Positions 30,160-38,027 of a stretch of 38,631 nt of DNA are shown here, piece by piece (position 1 is the stretch's first letter; each line of letters opens with the position of its first letter). The translations under genes and the position numbers were made by a program. The notes under the pieces are model-generated. The model did not search any database and had not been told where the DNA came from. It saw only the letters and a program-made list of their open reading frames with translations. This DNA comes from an uncultured Bacteroidales bacterium (GTDB lineage Bacteria > Bacteroidota > Bacteroidia > Bacteroidales > Bacteroidaceae): the NCBI GenBank assembly GCA_946055775.1, contig CAMGHE010000004.1:1-38631 (forward strand), given 5' to 3'.

Positions 30160-31386
30160 ATGCATATATCCAACCTCTTCAAGATAGCCCTCCGCGCCAT
30201 CGCAGCCAACAAGCTGCGGTCGTTCCTGACCATGCTGGGCATCATCATCGGCGTGGCCTCGGTCATCGCCATGATTGCCATCGGCCAGGGCTCGAAGCAG
30301 AGCATACAGAAGAACATCTCGGAGATGGGCTCAAACATGATCATGATACGTCCGGGCCAGGACCGCGGCCCCGGCGGCGCACGCCAAGACGCATCGGAAA
30401 TGCAGACGCTCAAACTCAAGGACTACGAACTGCTCAAGGAAAACTGCCGCTATCTGGCTGCCATCAGCCCTTCGGTGAGCTCGAGCGGACAGTTTGTGGC
30501 GGGCAACAACAATACCCCCTCTTCCATCTACGGCATCTCGCCCGACTACCTGGAGATACGCCAACTCAAGGTGCAGGACGGCGAAATGTTTACCGACGAG
30601 GACATACGCACGTCGGCCAAAGTCTGCGTCATCGGTAAGACCGTTGCCGACAATCTCTTCCCCAACGGCGAAGACCCCGTAGGCCGCACCATCCGCTTCA
30701 AGTCGATCCCCTTCCGCGTAGTGGGCGTGCTCAAGTCGAAGGGCTACAACTCGTTCGGCATGGACCAGGACGACCTGGTGCTGGCACCCTATACCACAGT
30801 GATGAAGCGCATCCTCTCGGTGACCTACCTGCAGGGCATCAACGCCTCGGCCCTGACCGAGGGCATGACGCAGGAGGCCATCGACGAAATCACCAATCTG
30901 CTGCGCGAGAGCCACCGCATCAAGGCGGGCGTCGATGAGGACAACTTCAACATACGCTCGCAGGAGGAGATGGCGGCCATGATGAACTCCACCAGCGACA
31001 CGATGACGCTGCTCCTGCTCGTCGTAGCCTGCATCTCGCTCATCGTCGGCGGTATCGGCATCATGAACATCATGTACGTCTCCGTGACGGAGCGCACCCG
31101 CGAGATTGGCCTGCGCATGTCGGTGGGCGCCCGCGGCATCGATATCCTGGCACAGTTTCTCATCGAAGCCGTGCTGCTGAGCGTCTCGGGCGGCATCATC
31201 GGCATCCTGTGCGGCCTGGGCGCTGCCTGGAGCATCAACGTCTTCGCCCACTGGCCCGTCCTGGTACAGCCGTGGAGCGTGTTCCTCAGTTTCGTGGTCT
31301 GCACGGCCACAGGTATCTTCTTCGGCTGGTACCCGGCCAAGAAGGCGGCCAGCCTCGACCCCATCGAAGCCCTGCGCTACGAGTAA
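30160..31386 (+). CDS. macB: MacB-type ABC transporter permease
   Basis: From the ATG at 30160 the protein has 408 residues. It has a first transmembrane helix (about 20-42, RSFLTMLGIIIGVASVIAMI), a periplasmic MacB core domain (about 45-275) and three C-terminal FtsX-type helices (about 285-400), with the conserved VGGIGIMNIMYVSVTERTREIG segment shown here as residues about 294-315. It works with the preceding ATPase, MacA and TolC in the mechanotransmission type of export. A hairpin at 31397 closes the operon. Upstream open frame from 29992 overlaps the ATPase gene and is not used. Confidence 0.94.
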   Translation: MHISNLFKIALRAIAANKLRSFLTMLGIIIGVASVIAMIAIGQGSKQSIQKNISEMGSNMIMIRPGQDRGPGGARQDASEMQTLKLKDYELLKENCRYLAAISPSVSSSGQFVAGNNNTPSSIYGISPDYLEIRQLKVQDGEMFTDEDIRTSAKVCVIGKTVADNLFPNGEDPVGRTIRFKSIPFRVVGVLKSKGYNSFGMDQDDLVLAPYTTVMKRILSVTYLQGINASALTEGMTQEAIDEITNLLRESHRIKAGVDEDNFNIRSQEEMAAMMNSTSDTMTLLLLVVACISLIVGGIGIMNIMYVSVTERTREIGLRMSVGARGIDILAQFLIEAVLLSVSGGIIGILCGLGAAWSINVFAHWPVLVQPWSVFLSFVVCTATGIFFGWYPAKKAASLDPIEALRYE

Positions 31387-31396
31387 CAGACACGAT

Positions 31397-31452
31397 GGGG
31401 CGGAAGAAAGACGGCCAACGGGCCTGCCTCTCTTCCGCCCCTTTCAGTTTTT
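31397..31452 (+). terminator. Terminator of the tolC-macAB operon
   Basis: The stem GGGGCGGAAGA (31397-31407) and TCTTCCGCCCC (31431-31441), 11 bp, is followed by TTTCAG and five T residues. Confidence 0.82.
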
Positions 31453-31457
31453 CGTTG

Positions 31458-31465
31458 TATCTTTG
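31458..31465 (+). promoter_or_regulatory. -7 element of the histidine kinase operon
   Basis: TATCTTTG is an exact TAnnTTTG match 20 bases before the ATG at 31486, directly after the macAB terminator. A matching -33 element is not obvious because the terminator occupies that place. Confidence 0.5.
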
Positions 31466-31485
31466 CCTCACACCTACCTTCTGTC

Positions 31486-32586
31486 ATGAGAATCGCTCCA
31501 TCACGCACCACAGGCAACGTCGTCGAGATCGTCGTCCACTGCCTGATATGGATTTATCTCTTCGCCTCGCCGTTCTTCATCCGCCGGCCGGGCGAGGCCA
31601 TCGACTGGCTGACCTATGCCTACCGCATTTACGAGCCGCTGTCGTACTGCATCCTGTTTTACCTCAACTACCTGTGGCTCGTGCCGCGCTTCTTCATGCA
31701 GCGGCGGTGGGCCGTCTTCGTGCTGGTCAACGCGGTGCTCATCACCCTGTTCTACTTCGGGCGCGACATCTACTTTGCCCTGCTGCCGCCGACCGAGTGG
31801 ATGCAGCACATGGCGGCGCGTCATGCCCGCCGCGGCGGCCACCAGCGCTGGGCCGAGCCCTCGCTGTGGATGCAACTGGTCTTCGTCGTGCGCAACCTCA
31901 TCTCGCTGGCCTTCATCCCCTTCATGGCGGTGCTGGTGCGCCTCAGCGTGAAATGGCGGCATGCACAGGAGGCCCTGCGCGAAGCCGAACTGCGACGCGC
32001 CGAGGCCGAGTTGAAGAACCTCAAGAGCCAGATTAACCCGCACTTCCTGCTCAACACGCTCAACAATATCTACGCCCTGACCACCTTCGACCCCGCCAAG
32101 GCGGGCGATGCCGTGCAGGAACTGAGCCGCCTGCTGCGCTACGTGCTCTACGAAACGGGCGAACGGAGCGTGGCGCTGGCCAAGGAGGTGGAGTTTCTCA
32201 ACACCTACATCGCCCTGATGCGCATGCGGCTCAACGACAACGTGCGCATCGAGACGCACTTCGACGTGCCGCGCGACGGCCGGGTGCATGTGGCGCCGCT
32301 CATCTTCATCTCGCTCGTTGAGAACGCCTTCAAGCACGGCATCAACCCCGCCGGTCCGAGTTTCATCTCCATCAGTCTGACCACCGACGGCGACAGTCTG
32401 ACCTTCGTCTGCACCAACAGCAACTGGCCCAAGACGGCCAAAGACAAGGCCCCGGGCGGCATCGGCCTGCAGCAGGTGCGCCGGCGTCTGGACCTGTCCT
32501 ACCCCGGCCGCTACACCTGGACCTACGGCCCCGAGGCCGACGGCCAGACTTACCGCTCGGCCATCACCCTGAACGGCCTGGGCTGA
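31486..32586 (+). CDS. LytS-type sensor histidine kinase
   Basis: The 366-residue membrane protein has four likely transmembrane helices (about 15-32, 45-66, 75-92 and 130-153) with no large periplasmic sensor. A coiled linker (about 158-178) leads to the His_kinase domain with phospho-accepting His186 in QINPHFLLNTL. The ATPase domain has the N-box SLVENAFKHG (Asn280) and the G-box GGIGLQQVRRRL. This LytS/YehU class pairs with LytTR regulators, as with the next gene, 53 bases downstream. The pair lies beside the tolC-macAB genes, which it may control; that link is by position only. Confidence 0.94.
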   Translation: MRIAPSRTTGNVVEIVVHCLIWIYLFASPFFIRRPGEAIDWLTYAYRIYEPLSYCILFYLNYLWLVPRFFMQRRWAVFVLVNAVLITLFYFGRDIYFALLPPTEWMQHMAARHARRGGHQRWAEPSLWMQLVFVVRNLISLAFIPFMAVLVRLSVKWRHAQEALREAELRRAEAELKNLKSQINPHFLLNTLNNIYALTTFDPAKAGDAVQELSRLLRYVLYETGERSVALAKEVEFLNTYIALMRMRLNDNVRIETHFDVPRDGRVHVAPLIFISLVENAFKHGINPAGPSFISISLTTDGDSLTFVCTNSNWPKTAKDKAPGGIGLQQVRRRLDLSYPGRYTWTYGPEADGQTYRSAITLNGLG

Positions 32587-32639
32587 CGCTCTCCTCTACA
32601 CTCCCCTATTCCCCCACTCCCTAACCTTACCCTATCGCC

Positions 32640-33401
32640 ATGACCTGTGCCATCATCGACGACGAGCCGCTGGCCGTCCGCCTTCTTGAGAGTTATGTGG
32701 CCAAGACGCCCTTTCTCGAACACTGCGGCAGTTACCACAGCGCCGTCGAAGCCCTCGACGCCCTGCAGGCCGCGCCCGTCGATTTGCTTTTCTTGGACAT
32801 CCAGATGCCGGGCCTCGACGGCCTTGACTTCGCCCGTATGCTGGGCACGCCGACACGCATCGTGTTCACCACGGCCTTCCGCGAATATGCCGTGGACAGT
32901 TATAAGGTCAACGCTGCCGACTACCTGCTCAAGCCCATCGCCTATGCCGACTTCCTGAGCGCCGCCATCAAGGTGCGCGATGCCGTGGCCCAGGCCCAAC
33001 CCCAGCCTCAGCCTTCCGCACCGGCACCGGCAGCCGCCGGCGAGGAGGGCGCGCCGCGCTCGTTCTTCGTCAAGAGCGACTACCGCCTGCTGCGCATCGA
33101 CGTGGACGACGTGCTCTACGTCGAAGGACTGAAGGACTATGTCAAGATTTATCTGGCCTCAACGCCGCGGCCCGTCATCTCGCTGACGTCCATGAAGGCC
33201 GTCGAGGCCTACCTGCCTGCCACCCATTTCCTGCGCACCCATCGGTCGTACATCGTCAACATGCAGCGCGCCGACGCCCTGGAGCGCGGTCAGGTGATCT
33301 ACGGCGAGAAACGCATCCCCGTGTCCGACAGTTACCGCGAGCAGGTGCAGGACTATATCAACCGCCACATGCTGCAGGGCCGCAGCGGCATGACCATCTG
33401 A
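32640..33401 (+). CDS. LytTR-family response regulator
   Basis: The 253-residue protein has an N-terminal receiver (residues 1-118) with acidic residues Asp7 and Asp8, phospho-acceptor Asp53 (FLDIQMPGLDG), Thr near 80 (FTTAF) and Lys near 100 (LLKPI). A proline/alanine-rich linker follows (about 119-138, QPQPQPSAPAPAAA). The C-terminal LytTR DNA-binding domain (about 142-240) has SFFVKSDYRLLRI, VEGLKDYVKI and FLRTHRSYIVN. It is the partner of the preceding LytS-type kinase. Typical LytTR targets are pairs of short direct repeats upstream of controlled promoters; none was identified with confidence here. Confidence 0.95.
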   Translation: MTCAIIDDEPLAVRLLESYVAKTPFLEHCGSYHSAVEALDALQAAPVDLLFLDIQMPGLDGLDFARMLGTPTRIVFTTAFREYAVDSYKVNAADYLLKPIAYADFLSAAIKVRDAVAQAQPQPQPSAPAPAAAGEEGAPRSFFVKSDYRLLRIDVDDVLYVEGLKDYVKIYLASTPRPVISLTSMKAVEAYLPATHFLRTHRSYIVNMQRADALERGQVIYGEKRIPVSDSYREQVQDYINRHMLQGRSGMTI

Positions 33402-33458
33402 CGGTGGTAAGCCCACTGCCGCCCTATTCTCTTCCCTTCCCCTACATCTCCTCGTCCC

Positions 33459-34688
33459 ATGACCATCTCTATCATCGGCGCCGGCGCTGCCGGCTGCTTC
33501 GCCGCCATCCACGCCAAGCGCCTGCTGCCCGAGGCCGACGTACATATTTATGAAAGCATGAACCGCCCGCTGGCCAAGGTGGCCATCACGGGCGGCGGCC
33601 GTTGTAACCTGACCAACACCTTTGCCCAAGCGGGCAGTATGGCGCAGGTCTATCCGCGCGGCACACGGCTGATGCAGCGCCTGCTCCACGCCTTCGACCA
33701 CAACGCCACGATGCGCTGGTTCGAGGCCGAGGGCGTCCGCCTGACGGTGCAGGAGGACGAGTGTGTCTTTCCGGCCTCTCAGCGGGCGCAAGAGATTGTG
33801 GGCACGCTGACGCGCCTCATCCGCCATCTGGGCATCGGCCTGCACACCGGTCACCGCCTGCAGGCCATCATCCCCGAGGACGGCGGCTACCGTCTGCAGT
33901 TTGCCGCACCCGAGGTGCCCGATGTCGTGAGCGACATCGTGGTGGTGGCCACCGGCGGCGCGGCGCGGCCTTCGTCGCTCGTGCCCTTCAGCCGGTTGTC
34001 GCTCGACGTGGAAGCCCCTGTGCCCTCGCTCTTCCCCTTTAAGATTGAAGACGAGGGCCTCACCGCACTGACGGGCACGGTGGTACCCGAGGTGACGGCC
34101 TTCATCCCCGGCACCCGTTTCCGCGCCACCGGCCCGCTGCTCATCACCCACTGGGGACTGAGCGGCCCGGCCATCCTGCGCCTCTCGTCGTATGCCGCCC
34201 GTCACCTGCACGACTGCGGCTACAGCGGTGTGCCGTTGGCCATCAACTTCCTGGGGACGGCCAACGAGGAGGAGGCGCGCACCATGCTCTGCCAGATGGC
34301 CGCCCGAAATACCGACAAGCAGGTGGGCAGCGTATGGCCCGAAGCGCTGGTGCGCCGCCTGTGGCACCACCTGCTGGAGCGCCACGGCTTCGACGTCCGG
34401 ATGCGCTGGTCACAGATAGGGCCGCGCCGGCTCAACGCCCTCGCGGCCCGTCTGACGGCCTGTCCCTTCACCATAACGGGACGCTCGCCCTATAAGGAGG
34501 AGTTTGTCACCTGCGGCGGCATCAGCCTGAGCAACGTCAACGCCTCGACGCTGGAGTGCCGCCACCATCCCGGCCTCTATTTCGCCGGCGAGATACTGGA
34601 CGTGGATGCCGTCACGGGCGGCTTCAACCTGCAAGCGGCCTGGACCATGGGCCATGCCGTGGCTCAGGCCATCGCGCGCCGCGGCTGA
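33459..34688 (+). CDS. HI0933-family NAD(P)/FAD-dependent oxidoreductase
   Basis: The 409-residue flavoprotein begins with the dinucleotide-binding motif IIGAGAAGCFAAIHA (GxGxxG). It then has the family-specific segment KVAITGGGRCNLTN (residues about 45-58), an ATGGAARPS motif near residue 168 and a C-terminal GGISLSNVNASTLE...GLYFAGEILDVDAVTGGFNLQ segment that contacts FAD. The HI0933/YhiN family is conserved but its substrate is unknown. It probably belongs to the kinase/regulator transcript (57-base gap). It converges on the GH27 gene with only 6 bases between the stop codons. Confidence 0.92.
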   Translation: MTISIIGAGAAGCFAAIHAKRLLPEADVHIYESMNRPLAKVAITGGGRCNLTNTFAQAGSMAQVYPRGTRLMQRLLHAFDHNATMRWFEAEGVRLTVQEDECVFPASQRAQEIVGTLTRLIRHLGIGLHTGHRLQAIIPEDGGYRLQFAAPEVPDVVSDIVVVATGGAARPSSLVPFSRLSLDVEAPVPSLFPFKIEDEGLTALTGTVVPEVTAFIPGTRFRATGPLLITHWGLSGPAILRLSSYAARHLHDCGYSGVPLAINFLGTANEEEARTMLCQMAARNTDKQVGSVWPEALVRRLWHHLLERHGFDVRMRWSQIGPRRLNALAARLTACPFTITGRSPYKEEFVTCGGISLSNVNASTLECRHHPGLYFAGEILDVDAVTGGFNLQAAWTMGHAVAQAIARRG

Positions 34689-34694
34689 CGTCCG

Positions 34695-36299
34695 CTACCC
34701 CTTGTGGGGGATAATCTCCATATAGTCCACATCAGGCATGGGCTGGCTGTCGTTGTGCAGACGCACGCGATGCCGGCCCTTTTTCAGATACAGACGAAGG
34801 GCGGGACGGGATAGGCCATCGGCCGTGAGCGTGCCCACATGGCGGCCATCCACCTCGACATCGATGCTCTGCTGACCATCCGACACGCAGGCCACGGACA
34901 GCATATAGTCGCCGCTCTGCGCACAACGCACGTCGCTCCACGTCAGGTCGCTCTCCGCACTGCCGCCAAGCCAGGCGGCCTTCATCCCCGCGCTGCACGA
35001 CGGGTCATGGACATATTCGCCGGTGCGGGCGGCCTGCTGGTTGCGCAGTTCCTGATAGGACGTGATGCGGGCGGCCTCGGCCTCGTAGCGGCGCTGCGGC
35101 AGGCGCCGGCGTCCCTCAAGCATCACCACACGCACGCCGTGGGCGGGAACATGGAGACGCAGACTGTCGCTATGGGCGCCCATCGTCTGATCGGCCACCA
35201 CGTCGGTCACTGCTACGGGGCCAGCCAGGCAGACGTCGGCAAAGCGCACGGTGGCCAAGGCGGCCTTGTCGGCGGGGTTATAGACGGCTACGGCACGCCG
35301 GCGGCCGTACAGGCGTTCCACATCCTTGACCAGCACATGGCAGCCCGCACTGAGCGCCACGGGGCGTACCTGCTGGTAAGGCGGCCGTTGTGACAGCGCG
35401 AGCAGTCCGGGGTGCGTCAGCAGGGCCTGCGTGGCGGGCGTGAGGGTGCCCAGGTCGCAGCCGATGAGCAGCGGACTACTGAGCATGCACCACATGGCGA
35501 AGTGGGTCAGGTCTTCAGTGGCGGTCATGCCGCGCCCCACCTCGAGCATGTCCATATCGTTGTAGTGGCCCGGGCGGCTGTAGGCCGAGAGGTAGAGGTT
35601 TTGGGCCAGGATATTACGCACGCTGCTCCACGAGGCGCGAATGTCGGGCGTGGTGCGCCACGAGTCGCCCACACTATCTACCCATGTGCCGGGATAGTTC
35701 CACCGGCAGATGTTGATGCGCACGTCGGGCCGCCCCACCCCGTCTATGGCGCGGCGGATGGCGGTATAGCGTTCGCGCTCGTCGAGCTGCAGGTGCTCGC
35801 TGTTCTGCTTGGCATCGCCGCCGCAGAAGTCGATTTTGATAAAGTCGAAGTTCATCTCGCGGAAATAGAAGCGGGCATCGCGCTCGTCATGGCCGTACAT
35901 GCCCACACCGACGCCCAGGGTGTCGTGGTCCCAAAAGTTTCCGCAGGTATGGCGTCCGGCATCGGTATAGATGCCGGCCTTGAGTCCCAGGGCGTGGACA
36001 TGGTTGGTGACGGGCCGCAGACCGTGGGGGAAGCGCTGCGGGTGGGTCAGCAGGGTGCCGTCGGCAGCGCGGCCGCCCTGAAAGCCGTCGTCTATATTAA
36101 TATAGGTATAGCCGGCGCGGTGCAGCCCTTTGGCCACCATAAGGTCGGCCTGCCGGCAGATAAGGCTGTCGCTGATATGCACGCGGTAGGTGTTCCACGA
36201 GCTCCACCCCATCATGGGCGGCAGGTCGTGACGGGGATGGGAGGTGGCGATGAAGGCTGTGATGAGGGCGAGGGCCGGGAGGAAGGTGCGTTTGGTCAT
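34695..36299 (-). CDS. GH27 alpha-galactosidase-like enzyme with a C-terminal carbohydrate-binding domain
   Basis: The 534-residue secreted enzyme has a signal peptide (residues 1-20) and a GH27 catalytic barrel (about 25-305). The barrel opens with MMGWSSWN and carries YINIDDGFQ, the nucleophile Asp157 in IKIDFCGG and the probable acid/base Asp219 in SWRTTPDI. An all-beta domain (about 310-395) and a CBM6/35-like domain (about 400-534, YEAEAARI...DYMEII) follow. Family activities are alpha-galactosidase, alpha-N-acetylgalactosaminidase and beta-arabinopyranosidase; alpha-galactosidase is most likely. No TAnnTTTG element is seen in the 133 bases before it, so it may be read from the promoter of the gene upstream, through the 9-bp repeat array. 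Confidence 0.9.
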   Translation of the reverse strand: MTKRTFLPALALITAFIATSHPRHDLPPMMGWSSWNTYRVHISDSLICRQADLMVAKGLHRAGYTYINIDDGFQGGRAADGTLLTHPQRFPHGLRPVTNHVHALGLKAGIYTDAGRHTCGNFWDHDTLGVGVGMYGHDERDARFYFREMNFDFIKIDFCGGDAKQNSEHLQLDERERYTAIRRAIDGVGRPDVRINICRWNYPGTWVDSVGDSWRTTPDIRASWSSVRNILAQNLYLSAYSRPGHYNDMDMLEVGRGMTATEDLTHFAMWCMLSSPLLIGCDLGTLTPATQALLTHPGLLALSQRPPYQQVRPVALSAGCHVLVKDVERLYGRRRAVAVYNPADKAALATVRFADVCLAGPVAVTDVVADQTMGAHSDSLRLHVPAHGVRVVMLEGRRRLPQRRYEAEAARITSYQELRNQQAARTGEYVHDPSCSAGMKAAWLGGSAESDLTWSDVRCAQSGDYMLSVACVSDGQQSIDVEVDGRHVGTLTADGLSRPALRLYLKKGRHRVRLHNDSQPMPDVDYMEIIPHKG

Positions 36300-36332
36300 G
36301 GGGGAGAGTGTTGGGGGATTTTCGGTGTTGGC

Positions 36333-36440
36333 GCTAGCTGCTCTAGAATCTCTAGCTGTTCTAGATTTTCTAGAATCTCTAGAATTTCTAGAATGTCTAG
36401 GACAGCTGGAATCTCTGGGACAGCCAGATCATCTAGGTCA
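36333..36440. repeat. Tandem 9-bp repeat array, unit TCTAGANNN (12 units)
   Basis: Twelve 9-base units run from 36333 in strict register. Five carry a perfect TCTAGA and the rest are close variants (GCTAGC, TCTAGC, TCTAGG, GCTGGA, TCTGGG, GCCAGA). The last unit (36432-36440) supplies the TAG stop codon of the four-helix-bundle-suffix gene. The period and core are the same as at 10991-11062, including the register of the palindromic core. Confidence 0.88.
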
Positions 36441-37128
36441 TGCCTCCCTTCAGCGCCGCTATCTCGCGTTCCAGCGCGGCGATGCGGGCCTTCAGGGCGG
36501 CTATCTCCTGCTCCTGCTGAGCGATGATTTGTTTCTGTGTGCCCCGCATGTCGAGACGGGCGGCGGTCATGCGTTCCCGCACACCACCTTCTTCCACAAA
36601 TTCACGGTCGCGCTTCTCCATGAAGGTGGTCATGGCCTTGTCCACCATGTGGCAGAGGCTGATGGCGGTGTTGGCCATCTCCTCGTCGGTCCATTTGGCA
36701 AAGAAGGGCTCATAATAGGCCAAGTCATTGTGCGTGCGGCAATACGCCAGCAACTTGTCGTAGCGCTGGCGCAGGTGCTCTGCTTTCGCCCAGTCGTTCA
36801 GCCCATGCTTCTTCAGATAGTCCTGGTAGTCTTCCAGCAATTCCTGGTTACTGCCCTTGGCTATGCCCATCAGCTTTATCTCGGTCTCGAACGACGTCTG
36901 TCCGTCGGTGAGCCCTTCGGCGATATTCTGCTTGACAGAGCGGGCGGCCTGCACCATCTGATCGACGGTGCGGTCACCGTATTTGGGCAGGAAACGCTCG
37001 CAGAAGGTCTTGGTGAGTTGCACGAGCACATCGCTCTTGCGATAGAAGTGCAGAGAAGTATATACCGTTGCCTTCCGCATGACGCTCGGCGTACCATCTT
37101 CGTATCGCTGCAGGTTATTGGCCATCAT
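36433..37128 (-). CDS. Four-helix-bundle-suffix domain protein
   Basis: From the ATG at 37128 (37125 is also possible) the protein has 231 residues. The N-terminal part (about 15-120: VYTSLHFYRKSDVLV, SVKQNIAEG, FETEIKLMGIAKGSNQELLEDY) resembles the four-helix-bundle proteins related to the 23S rRNA intervening-sequence (S23) family. It is followed by the suffix part typical of TIGR04258-like proteins. The last 40 residues form a coiled coil (QEQEIAALKARIAALEREIA). Function is unknown; the S23 fold forms pentamers. The frame is open upstream to 37350 but crosses the -7 element at 37153-37160. Its stop codon lies inside the 9-bp repeat array. Confidence 0.8.
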   Translation of the reverse strand: MMANNLQRYEDGTPSVMRKATVYTSLHFYRKSDVLVQLTKTFCERFLPKYGDRTVDQMVQAARSVKQNIAEGLTDGQTSFETEIKLMGIAKGSNQELLEDYQDYLKKHGLNDWAKAEHLRQRYDKLLAYCRTHNDLAYYEPFFAKWTDEEMANTAISLCHMVDKAMTTFMEKRDREFVEEGGVRERMTAARLDMRGTQKQIIAQQEQEIAALKARIAALEREIAALKGGMT

Positions 37129-37152
37129 TGTCCGTGAGATTCTGATTGGGCT

Positions 37153-37160
37153 CAAAGATA
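37153..37160 (-). promoter_or_regulatory. -7 element of the four-helix-bundle-suffix gene
   Basis: Read on the minus strand it is TATCTTTG, an exact TAnnTTTG match, 25 bases before the ATG at 37128. No clear -33 element is visible. Confidence 0.55.
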
Positions 37161-37229
37161 CGCTTTTTCGCTGATAGCGGGGCTGGCCGGTTTGTCCATT
37201 TTTTACAACAGAAGTAAAATGAGATATCC

Positions 37230-37237
37230 TACCTTTG
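37230..37237 (+). promoter_or_regulatory. -7 element of the zinc-ribbon gene
   Basis: TACCTTTG is an exact TAnnTTTG match 27 bases before the ATG at 37265. The -33 element is weak. Confidence 0.55.
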
Positions 37238-37264
37238 CAGGGTCTAACACTTAAATAAGGAACC

Positions 37265-37852
37265 ATGAACACTAACCACCCCCACCTTTGCCAGAGTTGC
37301 GGCATGCCGCTGACGGACGACTGTCTGGGCACGAACGCCGACGGCAGCAAGAACGAGGACTACTGCGTCTATTGCCTGCTTGACGGTGCCTTCACGGCCG
37401 ACGTCACTATAGAGGAGATGGCCCACTACTGCGCCATGTATGTCGAGGAATACAACAAGCATACGGGGCAGAGCCTGACCTGCTGCGAATATGAGCAGCA
37501 GTTGCTGCAGTTCCTCCCCACCCTGAAGCGCTGGAGCACGCCGGCCGCCGAGATTCCCGCCGCCGTCCACCCCATGAAGCGGGTGTTCATCGACGAGGTC
37601 AATGCCCTGGGCATCGCCGACCTGCACATCGACAACCTCTATGTCCTGAAGGGGTCGTTCATCAATCAGCCTTACGACATCAACGGTAACGAGGTACGCT
37701 TTTTCGACGACAATGCCACCTACTGGTGCAACCAGATACGGAAGAGCGACGACCGCTGCTACGGCATAGCCTGCGACGAGAAGTTTATCCTGGTCAGCGA
37801 ATATGGCCTGAACGGCGCCGACGCCCATGTGGTGATGATGAAGTGGCGCTGA
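37265..37852 (+). CDS. Zinc-ribbon protein with a C-terminal domain of unknown function
   Basis: The 195-residue protein begins with a putative zinc-ribbon domain (PF12674-like): CQSCGMPL (Cys9, Cys12) and DYCVYCLLDG (Cys34, Cys37), with GTNADGSKNEDYC between them and a helical EEMAHYCAMYVEEYNK after. This domain is common in small cytoplasmic proteins of unknown role. Residues about 100-195 form a second domain (KRVFIDEVNALGIADLHIDNL, FFDDNATYWC, EYGLNGADAHVVMMKW, here noted in parts) that I cannot name. No signal peptide is seen. It is a single-gene unit, divergent from the four-helix-bundle gene, and followed by a hairpin at 37896-37932. Confidence 0.8.
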   Translation: MNTNHPHLCQSCGMPLTDDCLGTNADGSKNEDYCVYCLLDGAFTADVTIEEMAHYCAMYVEEYNKHTGQSLTCCEYEQQLLQFLPTLKRWSTPAAEIPAAVHPMKRVFIDEVNALGIADLHIDNLYVLKGSFINQPYDINGNEVRFFDDNATYWCNQIRKSDDRCYGIACDEKFILVSEYGLNGADAHVVMMKWR

Positions 37853-37895
37853 CACCCTGTCTGGCCGTGCGCCATGCCAACCATTGCAAGACCTC

Positions 37896-37932
37896 ATGCC
37901 CGCCCACAAGCTTCACGGCTGTGGGCGGGCAT
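37896..37932 (+). terminator. Hairpin after the zinc-ribbon gene
   Basis: A perfect 13-bp stem (37896-37908 with 37920-37932) has an 11-base loop. It lies 43 bases past the stop, and only a mixed AT run (ACCTTATATAT) follows. Confidence 0.6.
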
Positions 37933-37955
37933 ACCTTATATATCAGAAAAATGTG

Positions 37956-37963
37956 TATCTTTG
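37956..37963 (+). promoter_or_regulatory. -7 element of the ABC-F gene
   Basis: TATCTTTG is an exact TAnnTTTG match 64 bases before the ATG at 38028. The -33 element is unclear. Confidence 0.55.
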
Positions 37964-38027
37964 CCGGCGCATTACGGGAAGCCGCACGGCCTCCCGCATT
38001 TTTCCACGTTTCATCCCCCCACACACC

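Noticed and set aside
36244-37137. Plus-strand protein with LES/LEF repeats translated from the 9-bp array
   Set aside because: The frame is antisense to a gene with recognised domains, has no promoter or family match, and its repeats come from the DNA array.
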